Source: Deltaproteobacteria bacterium RIFCSPLOWO2_02_56_12 (GTDB lineage Bacteria; Desulfobacterota; Binatia; UBA9968). From it: 6,117 bases of DNA. A program made the translations under genes and the position numbers. How positions within the stretch are numbered: the stretch's first letter is position 1; every line of letters starts with the position of its first letter. The stretch is taken from assembly GCA_001799045.1 (NCBI GenBank), contig MGRY01000089.1, forward strand, positions 1 through 6,117, written 5' to 3'. The notes below the pieces were generated by a model. That model did no database searches. It worked only from the letters and a program-made list of their open reading frames with translations, and was not told the origin of the DNA. Of the stretch, positions 1-5,913 are shown piece by piece.

Positions 1-99
1 ATGGACAGCAAGGAACAATGTGCGGTTGGCCTGGATCGGATTGAAGAGGAGCTGTTGGCGCGAAAAGCAGTAATGCAAAATGAAAATTGCAAAGTGTAA
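1..99 (+). CDS. hisS: 3' end of a gene, probably histidyl-tRNA synthetase (partial)
   Basis: Frame 1 is open from the window edge to a TAA stop and gives 32 residues, beginning MDSKEQCAVGLDRIEEELLA. The pattern Met-x-x-x-Glu-Gln, then a Leu-rich acidic helix, resembles the last strand and helix of the anticodon-binding domain of bacterial histidyl-tRNA synthetase, where a 'dM.tgeQ..v.ld.l...l' ending is usual. A following aspS is a common arrangement, which supports the call. HisS would charge tRNA-His in the cytoplasm. The last dozen residues (from about KAVMQ) are encoded by the left arm of the AT-rich heptad repeat that starts at 73, so the native C-terminus has probably been altered by that repeat. 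The ATG at base 1 is most likely an internal Met, not a start. The identification rests on about 20 informative residues and context, so it is moderate. Confidence 0.55.
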   Translation: MDSKEQCAVGLDRIEEELLARKAVMQNENCKV

Positions 100-190
100 A
101 AGTCAAAACGAAGTCAGTAGCCAGAACCCTTTCCTTGAATTCTGTCTTGGAGGATTTTGCATTTTTCAATTTGCACTTTGCATTTTGAAT
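73..190. repeat. Heptad-periodic AT-rich inverted repeat between hisS-like gene and aspS
   Basis: The left arm (73-108) and the reverse complement of the right arm (155-190) match at 29 of 36 positions without gaps. Both arms have a 7-nt period: GCAAAAT, GAAAATT, GCAAAGT, GTAAAAG, TCAAAAC on the left, and T-rich counterparts on the right. A second pairing extends into the centre (GCCAGAA at 120-126 with TTCTGTC at 140-146, 6 of 7), leaving a loop of about 13 nt. The left arm encodes the end of the upstream reading frame. The right arm ends one base before the TGAGG that serves aspS. There is no GC-rich stem followed by a U-run, so it is not a standard terminator. It may be a degenerate mobile or expandable repeat. 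Its origin and function are unknown to me. Confidence 0.75.
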
Positions 191-205
191 TGAGGCCTTT
201 CGGTT

Positions 206-2002
206 ATGGAGAGAGTATTCACCGACCATCTCGGGGATTGGAAGAGGAGCTGTTACTGCGGAGAGCCGCGAGTGGATGGCGTGGGCCGAGAGTTGATCCT
301 TGGTGGATGGGTGCAGCGGCGGCGCGATCACGGCGGTTTGATCTTTGTGGACCTGAGAGACCGCAGCGGCGTCATCCAGGTCGTTTTCAATCCTGAGATC
401 GATCCGGCCTCCCATGAGAAGGCGAAGCAGATCCGCTCTGAAGATGTCCTGGCCGTGCGCGGATCATTGACAAAACGGCCGCCGGAGACCGTTAACCGCG
501 AACTCTCTACCGGCGAGGTGGAGCTTTCGGTGCGGGAGCTGCGGCTTCTCAATGCCTCGCAGGTTCCCCCCTTCCTGATAGAGGATGAGACCGATGCGAA
601 TGAGAATACCCGGCTCAAATATCGCTACCTCGACCTGCGCCGTCCGCAAAGCCTGGGCCACCTTTTACTGCGCTATCGGATGACGAAAAAAATCCGCGAT
701 TACCTGGACAGCAAGGGATTTATCGAGGTTGAAACCCCGGTCCTGACCAAAAGCACTCCGGAGGGGGCCAGAGACTATCTCGTCCCCAGCCGCATCTATC
801 CAGGGAAGTTTTATGCCCTGCCCCAATCGCCACAGCTTTTCAAGCAGATCCTTATGGTGGGAGGGCTGGACCGCTATTTTCAAATCGTCCGCTGTTTCCG
901 TGACGAGGATCTGAGGGCGGACCGACAACCGGAGTTCACGCAGCTGGACATGGAGATGTCCTTTGTCCAGCCGGAAGACGTGATCGATATGGTCGAAGGG
1001 ATGATGACGGCGCTGTTCAAAGAGCTGAAGGGGATCGAGCTCAAGAGGCCCTTCCCGCGCCTCTCCTGGGAAGAGGCGATGTCCCGTTACGGGACTGACA
1101 AACCGGATCTCCGTTTTAGCCTTGAGCTGATCGATTTTTCTTCGGCCTTTAAAGGGTCGCAGGTCAAAGTCTTTTCCGGCGCCATAGAAAAAGGGGGCCT
1201 GGTCAAGGGGGTCAAAGTGGCCGGCGGAGCGAACCTCTCGCGCAAAGAGCTCGATGACCTGACAGCCTTTGTAAGCCAGTACGGCGCCAAAGGGCTGGCA
1301 TGGATCAAGTTCACGGAAGGGGACTGGCAGTCGCCGATCGCCAAGTTCCTCTCGGAAAAAGAGCGCGGCGAGATTCTCGGCCTCACAGGGGCAAAGAGCG
1401 GGGATATCCTTTTTTTCGTCGCCGACGAGCCCAAAGTGGTCTATGAGGCTCTGGCCAACCTGCGCCTCCATCTGGGAGAAAAATTGGGGTTGATCTCGGA
1501 GAAAGATTATTCTCTGCTCTGGGTGGTCGATTTTCCCCTTTTAGAATACGACCCGGAGGAAAAGCGCCATGTATCCGTCCATCACCCTTTCACCGCCCCC
1601 CTTGAGGAAGATCTTCCCCTGCTGGAGAAAGAGCCATTGAAGGTCAGGTCGAAGGCCTACGATCTGGTCCTGAACGGAGTGGAGATCGGCGGGGGGAGCG
1701 TGCGTATCCATCAGGTTGAGCTTCAGAAGCAGCTGCTCGGTCTCCTCGGCATCGGTGCCGAGGAGGCGAAAGAAAAATTCGGGTTCTTCCTGGAGGCGCT
1801 GGGCTTCGGCGCGCCCCCGCATGGGGGCATCGCCTTCGGCATCGACCGCATGGCGATGATTCTGAGCGGCGCGCGCTCGCTTCGTGACGTCATAGCCTTT
1901 CCCAAGAGCCAGCGAGCGGTATGCCTGCTCACCGACGCCCCGTCATCGGTGGACGCCAGACAGCTCAAAGAGCTGGGGATCAAGATAGCGTTGGGGGATT
2001 AG
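206..2002 (+). CDS. aspS: Aspartate--tRNA ligase (AspRS, bacterial type)
   Basis: This class IIb aminoacyl-tRNA synthetase charges tRNA-Asp with aspartate in the cytoplasm, using ATP. Its 598 residues fit the usual bacterial length of about 590. In order: an N-terminal OB-fold anticodon-binding domain (about residues 15-115, with WVQRRRDHGGLIFVDLRDR), motif 1 (about 172-196, FIEVETPVLTKSTPEGARDY), motif 2 (231-253, FRDEDLRADRQPEFTQLDME), the bacterial GAD insertion domain (about 310-410) and motif 3 (541-553, GIAFGIDRMAMIL). All catalytic motifs look intact. The ATG at 206 is preceded by TGAGG at 191-195, ten bases upstream, and places the YCG element where the family has it. His42 in RRRDHGG matches the residue of non-discriminating enzymes, so it may also charge tRNA-Asn. 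It is likely co-transcribed with the upstream gene and with the lipoprotein gene three bases downstream. Confidence 0.97.
   Translation: MERVFTDHLGDWKRSCYCGEPRVDGVGRELILGGWVQRRRDHGGLIFVDLRDRSGVIQVVFNPEIDPASHEKAKQIRSEDVLAVRGSLTKRPPETVNRELSTGEVELSVRELRLLNASQVPPFLIEDETDANENTRLKYRYLDLRRPQSLGHLLLRYRMTKKIRDYLDSKGFIEVETPVLTKSTPEGARDYLVPSRIYPGKFYALPQSPQLFKQILMVGGLDRYFQIVRCFRDEDLRADRQPEFTQLDMEMSFVQPEDVIDMVEGMMTALFKELKGIELKRPFPRLSWEEAMSRYGTDKPDLRFSLELIDFSSAFKGSQVKVFSGAIEKGGLVKGVKVAGGANLSRKELDDLTAFVSQYGAKGLAWIKFTEGDWQSPIAKFLSEKERGEILGLTGAKSGDILFFVADEPKVVYEALANLRLHLGEKLGLISEKDYSLLWVVDFPLLEYDPEEKRHVSVHHPFTAPLEEDLPLLEKEPLKVRSKAYDLVLNGVEIGGGSVRIHQVELQKQLLGLLGIGAEEAKEKFGFFLEALGFGAPPHGGIAFGIDRMAMILSGARSLRDVIAFPKSQRAVCLLTDAPSSVDARQLKELGIKIALGD
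1742..1765 (+). other. Perfect 10-bp hairpin inside aspS
   Basis: CTCCTCGGCA at 1742-1751 and TGCCGAGGAG at 1756-1765 are exact reverse complements around a 4-nt loop, TCGG. The hairpin lies in the codons for residues 513-520 (LLGIGAEE) of AspRS. No U-run follows on either strand (the + strand continues GCGAAAGAAAAA), so it is not an intrinsic terminator. It could pause ribosomes or polymerase, or be a chance result of codon choice. Confidence 0.6.
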
Positions 2003-2005
2003 CTT

Positions 2006-2752
2006 ATGACCTACGGCCAGTTGTTCATTTTGAGTTTTGGGTTTTTAGCTCAGTCTTGGAACTCAAAATTAAAAATTAAAAATTCAAAACTTCTGCTTAC
2101 GATCACGCTGCTGCTTTTATCCTTCCCGCCTCTTTCCTGTACTCTGGGTCCGGGAAATTTCCAGAGCAGCCATTCTACGGATATAGGGAACAGAATTATC
2201 CGGCGCATTGCCGTCATGCAGCCCGAATCGATGAGCGACGGGGCAAAAACTAAAATTCCTTATTCTCCGCCCCCTGTGCCTGATGATAAAAGCGGCAGGA
2301 AAGAGCCCGCCGCCATACTGAGCGATCTCGTTTACTCCACGGTTGCCGCTTTACCTAATTGGCAGATCGTTTCGGACCGTGAAGTTAGAGAGGTGCTGAG
2401 CATGGTCCCGCAAGGCGCGGATAGCGCCCGTGCCAGGAAACTCGGGGAGATGGTTTATGCTGATGCGGTTATTTCCGGCCGGGTCCGCCGCTATCAGGAA
2501 CGGGTCGGGGAGGAATGGGGCGCCAAGCGTCCGGCCTCCGTCGCATTTGTCCTTGAGCTGTGGGATGTGAAGCGGGGAGATCTTATTTGGTCGGGCCAGT
2601 TCGATGAAAGCCAGAGACCTTTAAGCGAAAATATATTCGCCCTCGGCGAGTTTACCCAAAGGGGCGGAAAGTGGCTTACGGCGGAGGAGCTGACCCTCGA
2701 GGGGGTTAAAAAGGCGGTAAATCAACTGCATCAGATCTTGTATCGAAAATGA
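2006..2752 (+). CDS. Putative outer-membrane lipoprotein, CsgG/LpoB-like fold
   Basis: This 248-residue protein has an export signal: basic KLKIKNSK (residues 21-28), hydrophobic LLLTITLLLLSF (29-40), then PPLSC with Cys45 as the likely lipidated residue. The lipobox is imperfect because Pro sits at -3. The mature part has RIAVMQPES near residue 67, WQIVSDREV (119-127), YADAVISGRVRRYQERVG (151-168), a PASVAFVLELWDVKRGDLIWSG strand pair (176-197) and RGGKWLTAEEL (219-229). This alternation of an IAV strand, a DREV helix and an ADAVISGRV strand resembles CsgG/LpoB/TolB-N-like periplasmic lipoproteins. The exact function is unknown. GGGGGA at 1993-1998 sits seven bases before the ATG, which supports this start and coupling to aspS. 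The first 20 residues precede the true signal peptide and come partly from a repeat, so TTG at 2021 or 2030, or another internal codon, could be the real start. Confidence 0.75.
   Translation: MTYGQLFILSFGFLAQSWNSKLKIKNSKLLLTITLLLLSFPPLSCTLGPGNFQSSHSTDIGNRIIRRIAVMQPESMSDGAKTKIPYSPPPVPDDKSGRKEPAAILSDLVYSTVAALPNWQIVSDREVREVLSMVPQGADSARARKLGEMVYADAVISGRVRRYQERVGEEWGAKRPASVAFVLELWDVKRGDLIWSGQFDESQRPLSENIFALGEFTQRGGKWLTAEELTLEGVKKAVNQLHQILYRK
2027..2090. repeat. Second heptad-periodic inverted repeat, inside the lipoprotein gene
   Basis: The left arm (2027-2047) reads in 7-nt units ATTTTGA, GTTTTGG, GTTTTTA. The right arm (2063-2090) reads TCAAAAT, TAAAAAT, TAAAAAT, TCAAAAC. Three consecutive units pair with 16 of 21 matches across a loop of about 15-20 nt. 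The period and the TCAAAAT/ATTTTGA unit are shared with the repeat upstream of aspS, as is the word GTCTTGGA (144-151 and 2053-2060). The polarity is opposite: here the T-rich arm comes first. Read in frame, the left arm gives hydrophobic residues (ILSFGFL) and the right arm gives the Lys-rich stretch that forms the n-region of the signal peptide. Confidence 0.7.
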
Positions 2753-2764
2753 GCTGAGGCACAA

Positions 2765-2801
2765 AGGACCTTCAGGCGATGATTCTCCTATCGTTTGTCC
2801 T
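2765..2801. terminator. Weak hairpin at the convergent gene junction (possible bidirectional terminator)
   Basis: AGGAC at 2765-2769 pairs with GTCCT at 2797-2801, and CGAT at 2777-2780 with ATCG at 2790-2793 inside it. A second weak hairpin (GGGTTC at 2811-2816 with GGACTT at 2824-2829, including G-U pairs) is followed by six Ts at 2834-2839 on the + strand. Neither is a convincing intrinsic terminator alone. They are listed because two convergent genes end here and no better structure exists in the 102-bp gap. Confidence 0.2.
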
Positions 2802-2841
2802 CTATGCGCTGGGTTCAGGGATCGGACTTCTTCTTTTTTAA
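2779..2841 (+). CDS. Possible 20-residue hydrophobic peptide
   Basis: An ATG 26 bases after the lipoprotein stop opens a frame for MILLSFVLYALGSGIGLLLF, then TAA. The whole product would be a single membrane-spanning helix with a small-residue GSGIG patch. AAAGGA at 2763-2768 lies ten bases upstream and could act as a ribosome-binding site. It may be a small membrane peptide, the residual N-terminus of a multi-pass membrane gene truncated at this convergent junction, or chance. The ATG is partly inside the weak hairpin described for this gap. No known family is recognised. Confidence 0.25.
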   Translation: MILLSFVLYALGSGIGLLLF

Positions 2842-2854
2842 TCGTCTCCATTTG

Positions 2855-5638
2855 CTACGGCGACATCGTCGAGAGCCGTGCGGCGTTTCCGCTGCGAGGC
2901 GGCTCCACCCGGATTCGGGCGTCAACTATGCGGCAGCCCTCCCCCGGCGGAAGGGCAAAGACCGGATTAAGATCAAGCTCGGTGATCTCCGCAGCCTCCT
3001 CTACCAGCCGGGAGATGCGGAGCAGCACCTCCTGAATGGCGTCGACATCCGCCGGCCCCTGGCCCCGGTAGCCTTGCAAGAGGCGATATCCCCGGATTTC
3101 CCGGACCATCTCACCGGCATCCCGGTCGGTCAGAGGAGTTACTCGAAAGCGCACATCGCCCAGAATTTCGACGTGGATGCCGCCCAGGCCAAAAGCGATG
3201 AGCGGACCGAAAAGGGGATCTTGCGTTACGCCGACCATCACCTCGACTCCTCGCGGTATCATCGACTGAACCAGCACGCCCTCCATAGCTTCGAGATTGC
3301 CCTCTTTGGCCAACCGTTTGCGAATCTCTTCGAAGGCCTTTCGGACGGCAGCCTCGCTGGTGAGATTGAGCCGGACGCAACCGATCTCTGTCTTGTGGAC
3401 GATGCGATGCGACGCCAGTTTCACGGCCACCGGAAAACCGATATCTCTGGCCAGACCGAGCGCCTCCTTGGGGCTCTTCGCTACTCCTCCCTGGGCAAGA
3501 GGCAGGTGCAGTGCGTTGAGAACCATCCTGGTTTCCTCGCTGGAGAGCCAGCCGGCTCCGCGTTCCCTAAGCGCGGCTCGGCAAATCTCTCGGGCCGTCT
3601 TGAAATCCATGTCATCAAAATCAGGGATCACTCCTAAAGGCTGGGAGCGCCAATGGGCATAAGCGGCTACTTTGCCCAGCACCCTTCCTGCAGATTCCGG
3701 GAAGGCATACGATGGGATGAGTTCCTGTCCCAGGACGAGCGGAGTTCTCCTTTCTCCCCCGGTCATCAAACAGGCTAGCACCGGCTTGCCGCTGCCGCCG
3801 GCCCGGCGGCCTGCGGCCACGCCTTCCTGGATTGCCTGTGCGATGTCGGGTGATGCAGTCATACTCACGGGAATGTGGATCACAATCAGCGCGTCTATCT
3901 CGCTAACGGGCAAAAGGGTCTCGATGGTTCGGCGGTATTGCTCGGCGCCGGCAGAGGCAATCATGTCCACGGGATTGGTTACGCTGGCCGTAGGCGGCAG
4001 AAATCGGCGCAGAAGAGCCTTGGTATTTTCCGGCAGCTCCGGGACCAGGAGAGCGCCGGCCTCGCAGGTGTCCGCGCAGAGAATTCCCGGGCCTCCGGCA
4101 TTGGTGACAATCGCAACCCGCCGTCCTCGAGGCAGCGGCTGGCTTCCCAGAGTCGCTGCGAGGTCGAACATTTCGTCCAGTGTTTCGGCGCGGATAACGC
4201 CGGTCTGGCGGAAAAGGGCTTCCACGGCGACATCGCTGGCAGCCAGCGCCGCGGTATGGGAGCCTGCCGCGCGCCTTCCGGCAAGTGTCCGGCCTGCCTT
4301 TACAGCGACTATGGGTTTTCTCCGGCTGACGCGCCGGGCGATGCGGGCGAAGCGGCGCGGGTTGCCGAATGATTCGAGGTAAAGAAGGATCACGTCGGTT
4401 AGATCATCTTCCTCCCAGTATTGGAGCAGGTCATTGCTGGAGACATCCGCTTTGTTTCCCACGCTGACAAAAGTGGATAGACCCAGTTGGCGCTCCCGGG
4501 CCAACGCCAGGATGGCCAGGCCGAGGGCCCCGCTCTGAGAGGACATGGCCACTTTTCCCGGCGGCGGGAATAGGGGAGTGAAAGTGGCGTTGAGGTTGAC
4601 TTTGGGGTCGGTGTTGAGCAGGCCCAAACAGTTCGGCCCTACCATCCGTATCCCGTATCCGCGCACCTTATCCGCGAGCTTCTGTTGCAATTCGCGTCCC
4701 GCGCCGTTGACTTCGGCAAATCCCGCCGTGATCACAACGAGAGCCTTTACGCCTCGTTCAGCGCACTCATCGACGACGCCCAGCACCGCATCCCTGGGCA
4801 CGGTGATGACGGCGAGATCGACCGGCTCAGGCAAATCCAGGACCGAGCGGTAAGCGCGGATCGAACCCACTACTGTGGCGTTGGGGTTGACCGGATATAC
4901 GGCTCCCTGGAAGTGGTTCATCACGAGCGCATCGAGGACTCTGTAGCCGATGCTCGCAGGGTCGCGGGAGGCCCCGACCACCGCCACGGATTCGGGATGA
5001 AAGAAGGGTCTTAGAGAGGCGGTGGTGGAAACGCGATCCCGCATTTCCGACAGTGCTACGCTCTCCGCGGTAGGCTCGACGGAGAGGTCTACCTCCATAT
5101 ATCCTCCCTCGACCTTCTCACGTAGCGGAAAGCCGGATGTGCGGAGAACGTCCAGCATCCGCTGATTGTCGGCTTGAGTGACCGCCCAGAAGCGGACGAA
5201 GCCGTGACGGACAGCCAGGAGGGCTAAACGCTCCAGAAGAAGTGTGCCCAATCCCTTGCCCTGAAAGCGGTCGTCCACAGCGATGGCGACCTCGGCGATT
5301 TTCTGCTCCTTGGCCAGGTAGGAACCCGAGGCAATTATTTGCCCAGCCTTTCTCACGGTTCTGAGGACGACAAAACTCAGGCGGCAGCGGGGATCGGAGT
5401 TGTCACAAAGAGAATCGATCAGCTTTGCGCTCGGATCGGTCGCGGAAAAAAATCGGCGCCTTTTAGATGCGGGAGAGAGTCGATGGAAAAAAGCCTCCAG
5501 CCCCTCGCGGTCTTCGGGCCGGGCAATACGGATGGTTGCTGTTGTCCCATCCCGTAGGATCAGGCGGCCGGATTCCGCCGAATCCTGGTACGGGGGAGGG
5601 ATATAATGGGGGCGAATGTCGCCCATGATAGGACTCAC
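2855..5638 (-). CDS. GNAT acetyltransferase fused to ADP-forming acyl-CoA synthetase (Pat-like)
   Basis: The 927 residues begin with a GNAT domain (about 25-185) carrying the acetyl-CoA loop QGKGLG at 126-131. Then come a CoA-binding Rossmann domain (about 210-305, VAVVGASRDPASIGYRVLDA), a succinyl-CoA-ligase-like part (about 325-500, with MVGPNCLG at 332-339 and SQSGALG at 367-373), a third domain with VTNAGGPGI (511-519), and an ATP-grasp domain (about 695-912). Family knowledge: such fusions act as lysine acetyltransferases that sense acyl-CoA (Pat), while unfused relatives convert acyl-CoA, ADP and phosphate to acid and ATP. The GNAT-first order is that of Streptomyces PatA; enterobacterial Pat has GNAT last. 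His461 in GSHTAAL and His748 in HKTEIG match the histidines used in phosphoryl transfer by ADP-forming synthetases, so catalysis may be preserved. The frame opens with GTG at 5638. ATG at 5626, with GTGAG seven bases upstream, is an equally good start and loses four residues. The protein is cytoplasmic. Confidence 0.9.
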   Translation of the reverse strand: MSPIMGDIRPHYIPPPYQDSAESGRLILRDGTTATIRIARPEDREGLEAFFHRLSPASKRRRFFSATDPSAKLIDSLCDNSDPRCRLSFVVLRTVRKAGQIIASGSYLAKEQKIAEVAIAVDDRFQGKGLGTLLLERLALLAVRHGFVRFWAVTQADNQRMLDVLRTSGFPLREKVEGGYMEVDLSVEPTAESVALSEMRDRVSTTASLRPFFHPESVAVVGASRDPASIGYRVLDALVMNHFQGAVYPVNPNATVVGSIRAYRSVLDLPEPVDLAVITVPRDAVLGVVDECAERGVKALVVITAGFAEVNGAGRELQQKLADKVRGYGIRMVGPNCLGLLNTDPKVNLNATFTPLFPPPGKVAMSSQSGALGLAILALARERQLGLSTFVSVGNKADVSSNDLLQYWEEDDLTDVILLYLESFGNPRRFARIARRVSRRKPIVAVKAGRTLAGRRAAGSHTAALAASDVAVEALFRQTGVIRAETLDEMFDLAATLGSQPLPRGRRVAIVTNAGGPGILCADTCEAGALLVPELPENTKALLRRFLPPTASVTNPVDMIASAGAEQYRRTIETLLPVSEIDALIVIHIPVSMTASPDIAQAIQEGVAAGRRAGGSGKPVLACLMTGGERRTPLVLGQELIPSYAFPESAGRVLGKVAAYAHWRSQPLGVIPDFDDMDFKTAREICRAALRERGAGWLSSEETRMVLNALHLPLAQGGVAKSPKEALGLARDIGFPVAVKLASHRIVHKTEIGCVRLNLTSEAAVRKAFEEIRKRLAKEGNLEAMEGVLVQSMIPRGVEVMVGVTQDPLFGPLIAFGLGGIHVEILGDVRFRVTPLTDRDAGEMVREIRGYRLLQGYRGQGPADVDAIQEVLLRISRLVEEAAEITELDLNPVFALPPGEGCRIVDARIRVEPPRSGNAARLSTMSP
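5610..5624 (-). promoter_or_regulatory. Perfect 6-bp palindrome at the start of the Pat-like gene
   Basis: GGGCGA at 5610-5615 and TCGCCC at 5619-5624 are exact complements around three bases. On the minus strand the stem begins in the last base of the ATG at 5626-5624 and covers codons just after it. A GC-rich stem here could hinder initiation at that ATG, or mark a protein-binding site. It could also be chance in GC-rich coding DNA. Confidence 0.3.
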
Positions 5639-5653
5639 AATTCTTAAAAAAGA

Positions 5654-5682
5654 GAGTAACGGATGGGGTAGTGGTAAGTCAA
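5654..5682 (-). promoter_or_regulatory. Weak candidate housekeeping promoter for the Pat-like gene
   Basis: On the minus strand TTGACT (5682-5677) is a near-perfect -35 hexamer, and 17 bases later lies TTACTC (5659-5654), a poor -10. Transcription would begin roughly 20 bases before the ATG at 5626. Only the -35 is convincing. AT-rich stretches farther upstream offer other -10 options. Confidence 0.25.
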
Positions 5683-5724
5683 TATAAGGGCGCTTTAGCG
5701 GGTATTTTTATATCAGCTTAATTT

Positions 5725-5768
5725 TCGCACATATGAAAAAGAGATAGAGAAGGGTCGCAAAAATGAAA
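5725..5768 (+). promoter_or_regulatory. Paired direct repeats, candidate enhancer-binding sites
   Basis: TCGCACATATGAAA (5725-5738) and TCGCAAAAATGAAA (5755-5768) agree at 12 of 14 positions and are spaced exactly 30 bp, close to three helical turns. They lie about 105 to 135 bp before the start predicted from the -24/-12 element, the usual zone for bacterial enhancer-binding protein sites. The first copy also has short dyad symmetry, TTTTC at 5722-5726 with GAAAA from 5735. Assignment as an enhancer is inference from position and repetition. Confidence 0.35.
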
Positions 5769-5840
5769 TAACTGTTAATGATACACCTCTCTATTGGCGA
5801 GTTTTTCCTTTTAAAATGGACTTATTCTAATTCCCAAGCG

Positions 5841-5855
5841 TGGCATGCTTCTTGC
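5841..5855 (+). promoter_or_regulatory. Sigma-54 (-24/-12) promoter for the oxidoreductase gene
   Basis: TGGCATGCTTCTTGC matches the sigma-54 consensus TGGCAYG-N4-TTGC in every fixed position. The invariant GG (5842-5843) and GC (5854-5855) are separated by exactly 10 bases. Transcription would begin near 5866-5868, giving a leader of about 47 bases before the oxidoreductase ATG. Such promoters need RpoN and an ATP-hydrolysing activator, which is not in the window. Confidence 0.7.
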
Positions 5856-5913
5856 CCTTCAAGATTATTGGTTTTTTGAAATGTTGTCGACGGGCGGCTG
5901 TTGAGGGAAGCGC

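Larger units (their letters stand above)
5639..5913. other. AT-rich divergent intergenic control region
   Basis: This 275-bp spacer separates the divergent Pat-like and oxidoreductase genes. It is clearly richer in A and T than the flanking coding DNA, and I see no reading frame of substance in it. It holds a weak minus-strand promoter, a short palindrome CGCTTTAGCG (5691-5700), two similar direct repeats (5725-5738 and 5755-5768), a sigma-54-type promoter and a short leader of about 45-50 bases before the oxidoreductase start. The layout suggests regulated expression of the rightward gene. Confidence 0.6.

Noticed and set aside
1..3. ATG at base 1 as the start of a 32-residue gene
   Set aside because: The residues resemble a HisS C-terminus and the position is simply the window edge.
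73..190. CRISPR array or rho-independent terminator
   Set aside because: The units are 7 nt with no spacers, and the stem is AT-rich with no following U-run, so neither model fits.
157..396. 79-codon + strand frame overlapping the start of aspS
   Set aside because: It overlaps the repeat arm and the conserved AspRS N-terminus in another frame and has an Arg-rich shadow composition.
665..1471. 268-codon frame on the - strand inside aspS
   Set aside because: It is antisense to conserved AspRS motifs and its product shows no recognisable domain.
3794..3810. Near-perfect palindrome GCCGCCGG-C-CCGGCGGC in the Pat-like gene
   Set aside because: It is low-complexity GC-rich coding DNA for a Gly/Arg/Ala-rich loop, so it is likely a composition effect.
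2795..4382. Long open frames on the + strand (280, 236 and 165 codons) opposite the Pat-like gene
   Set aside because: They lie antisense to a well-supported gene, and their Arg/Ser/Ala/Pro-rich products show no family motifs. They are shadows of GC-rich codon use.
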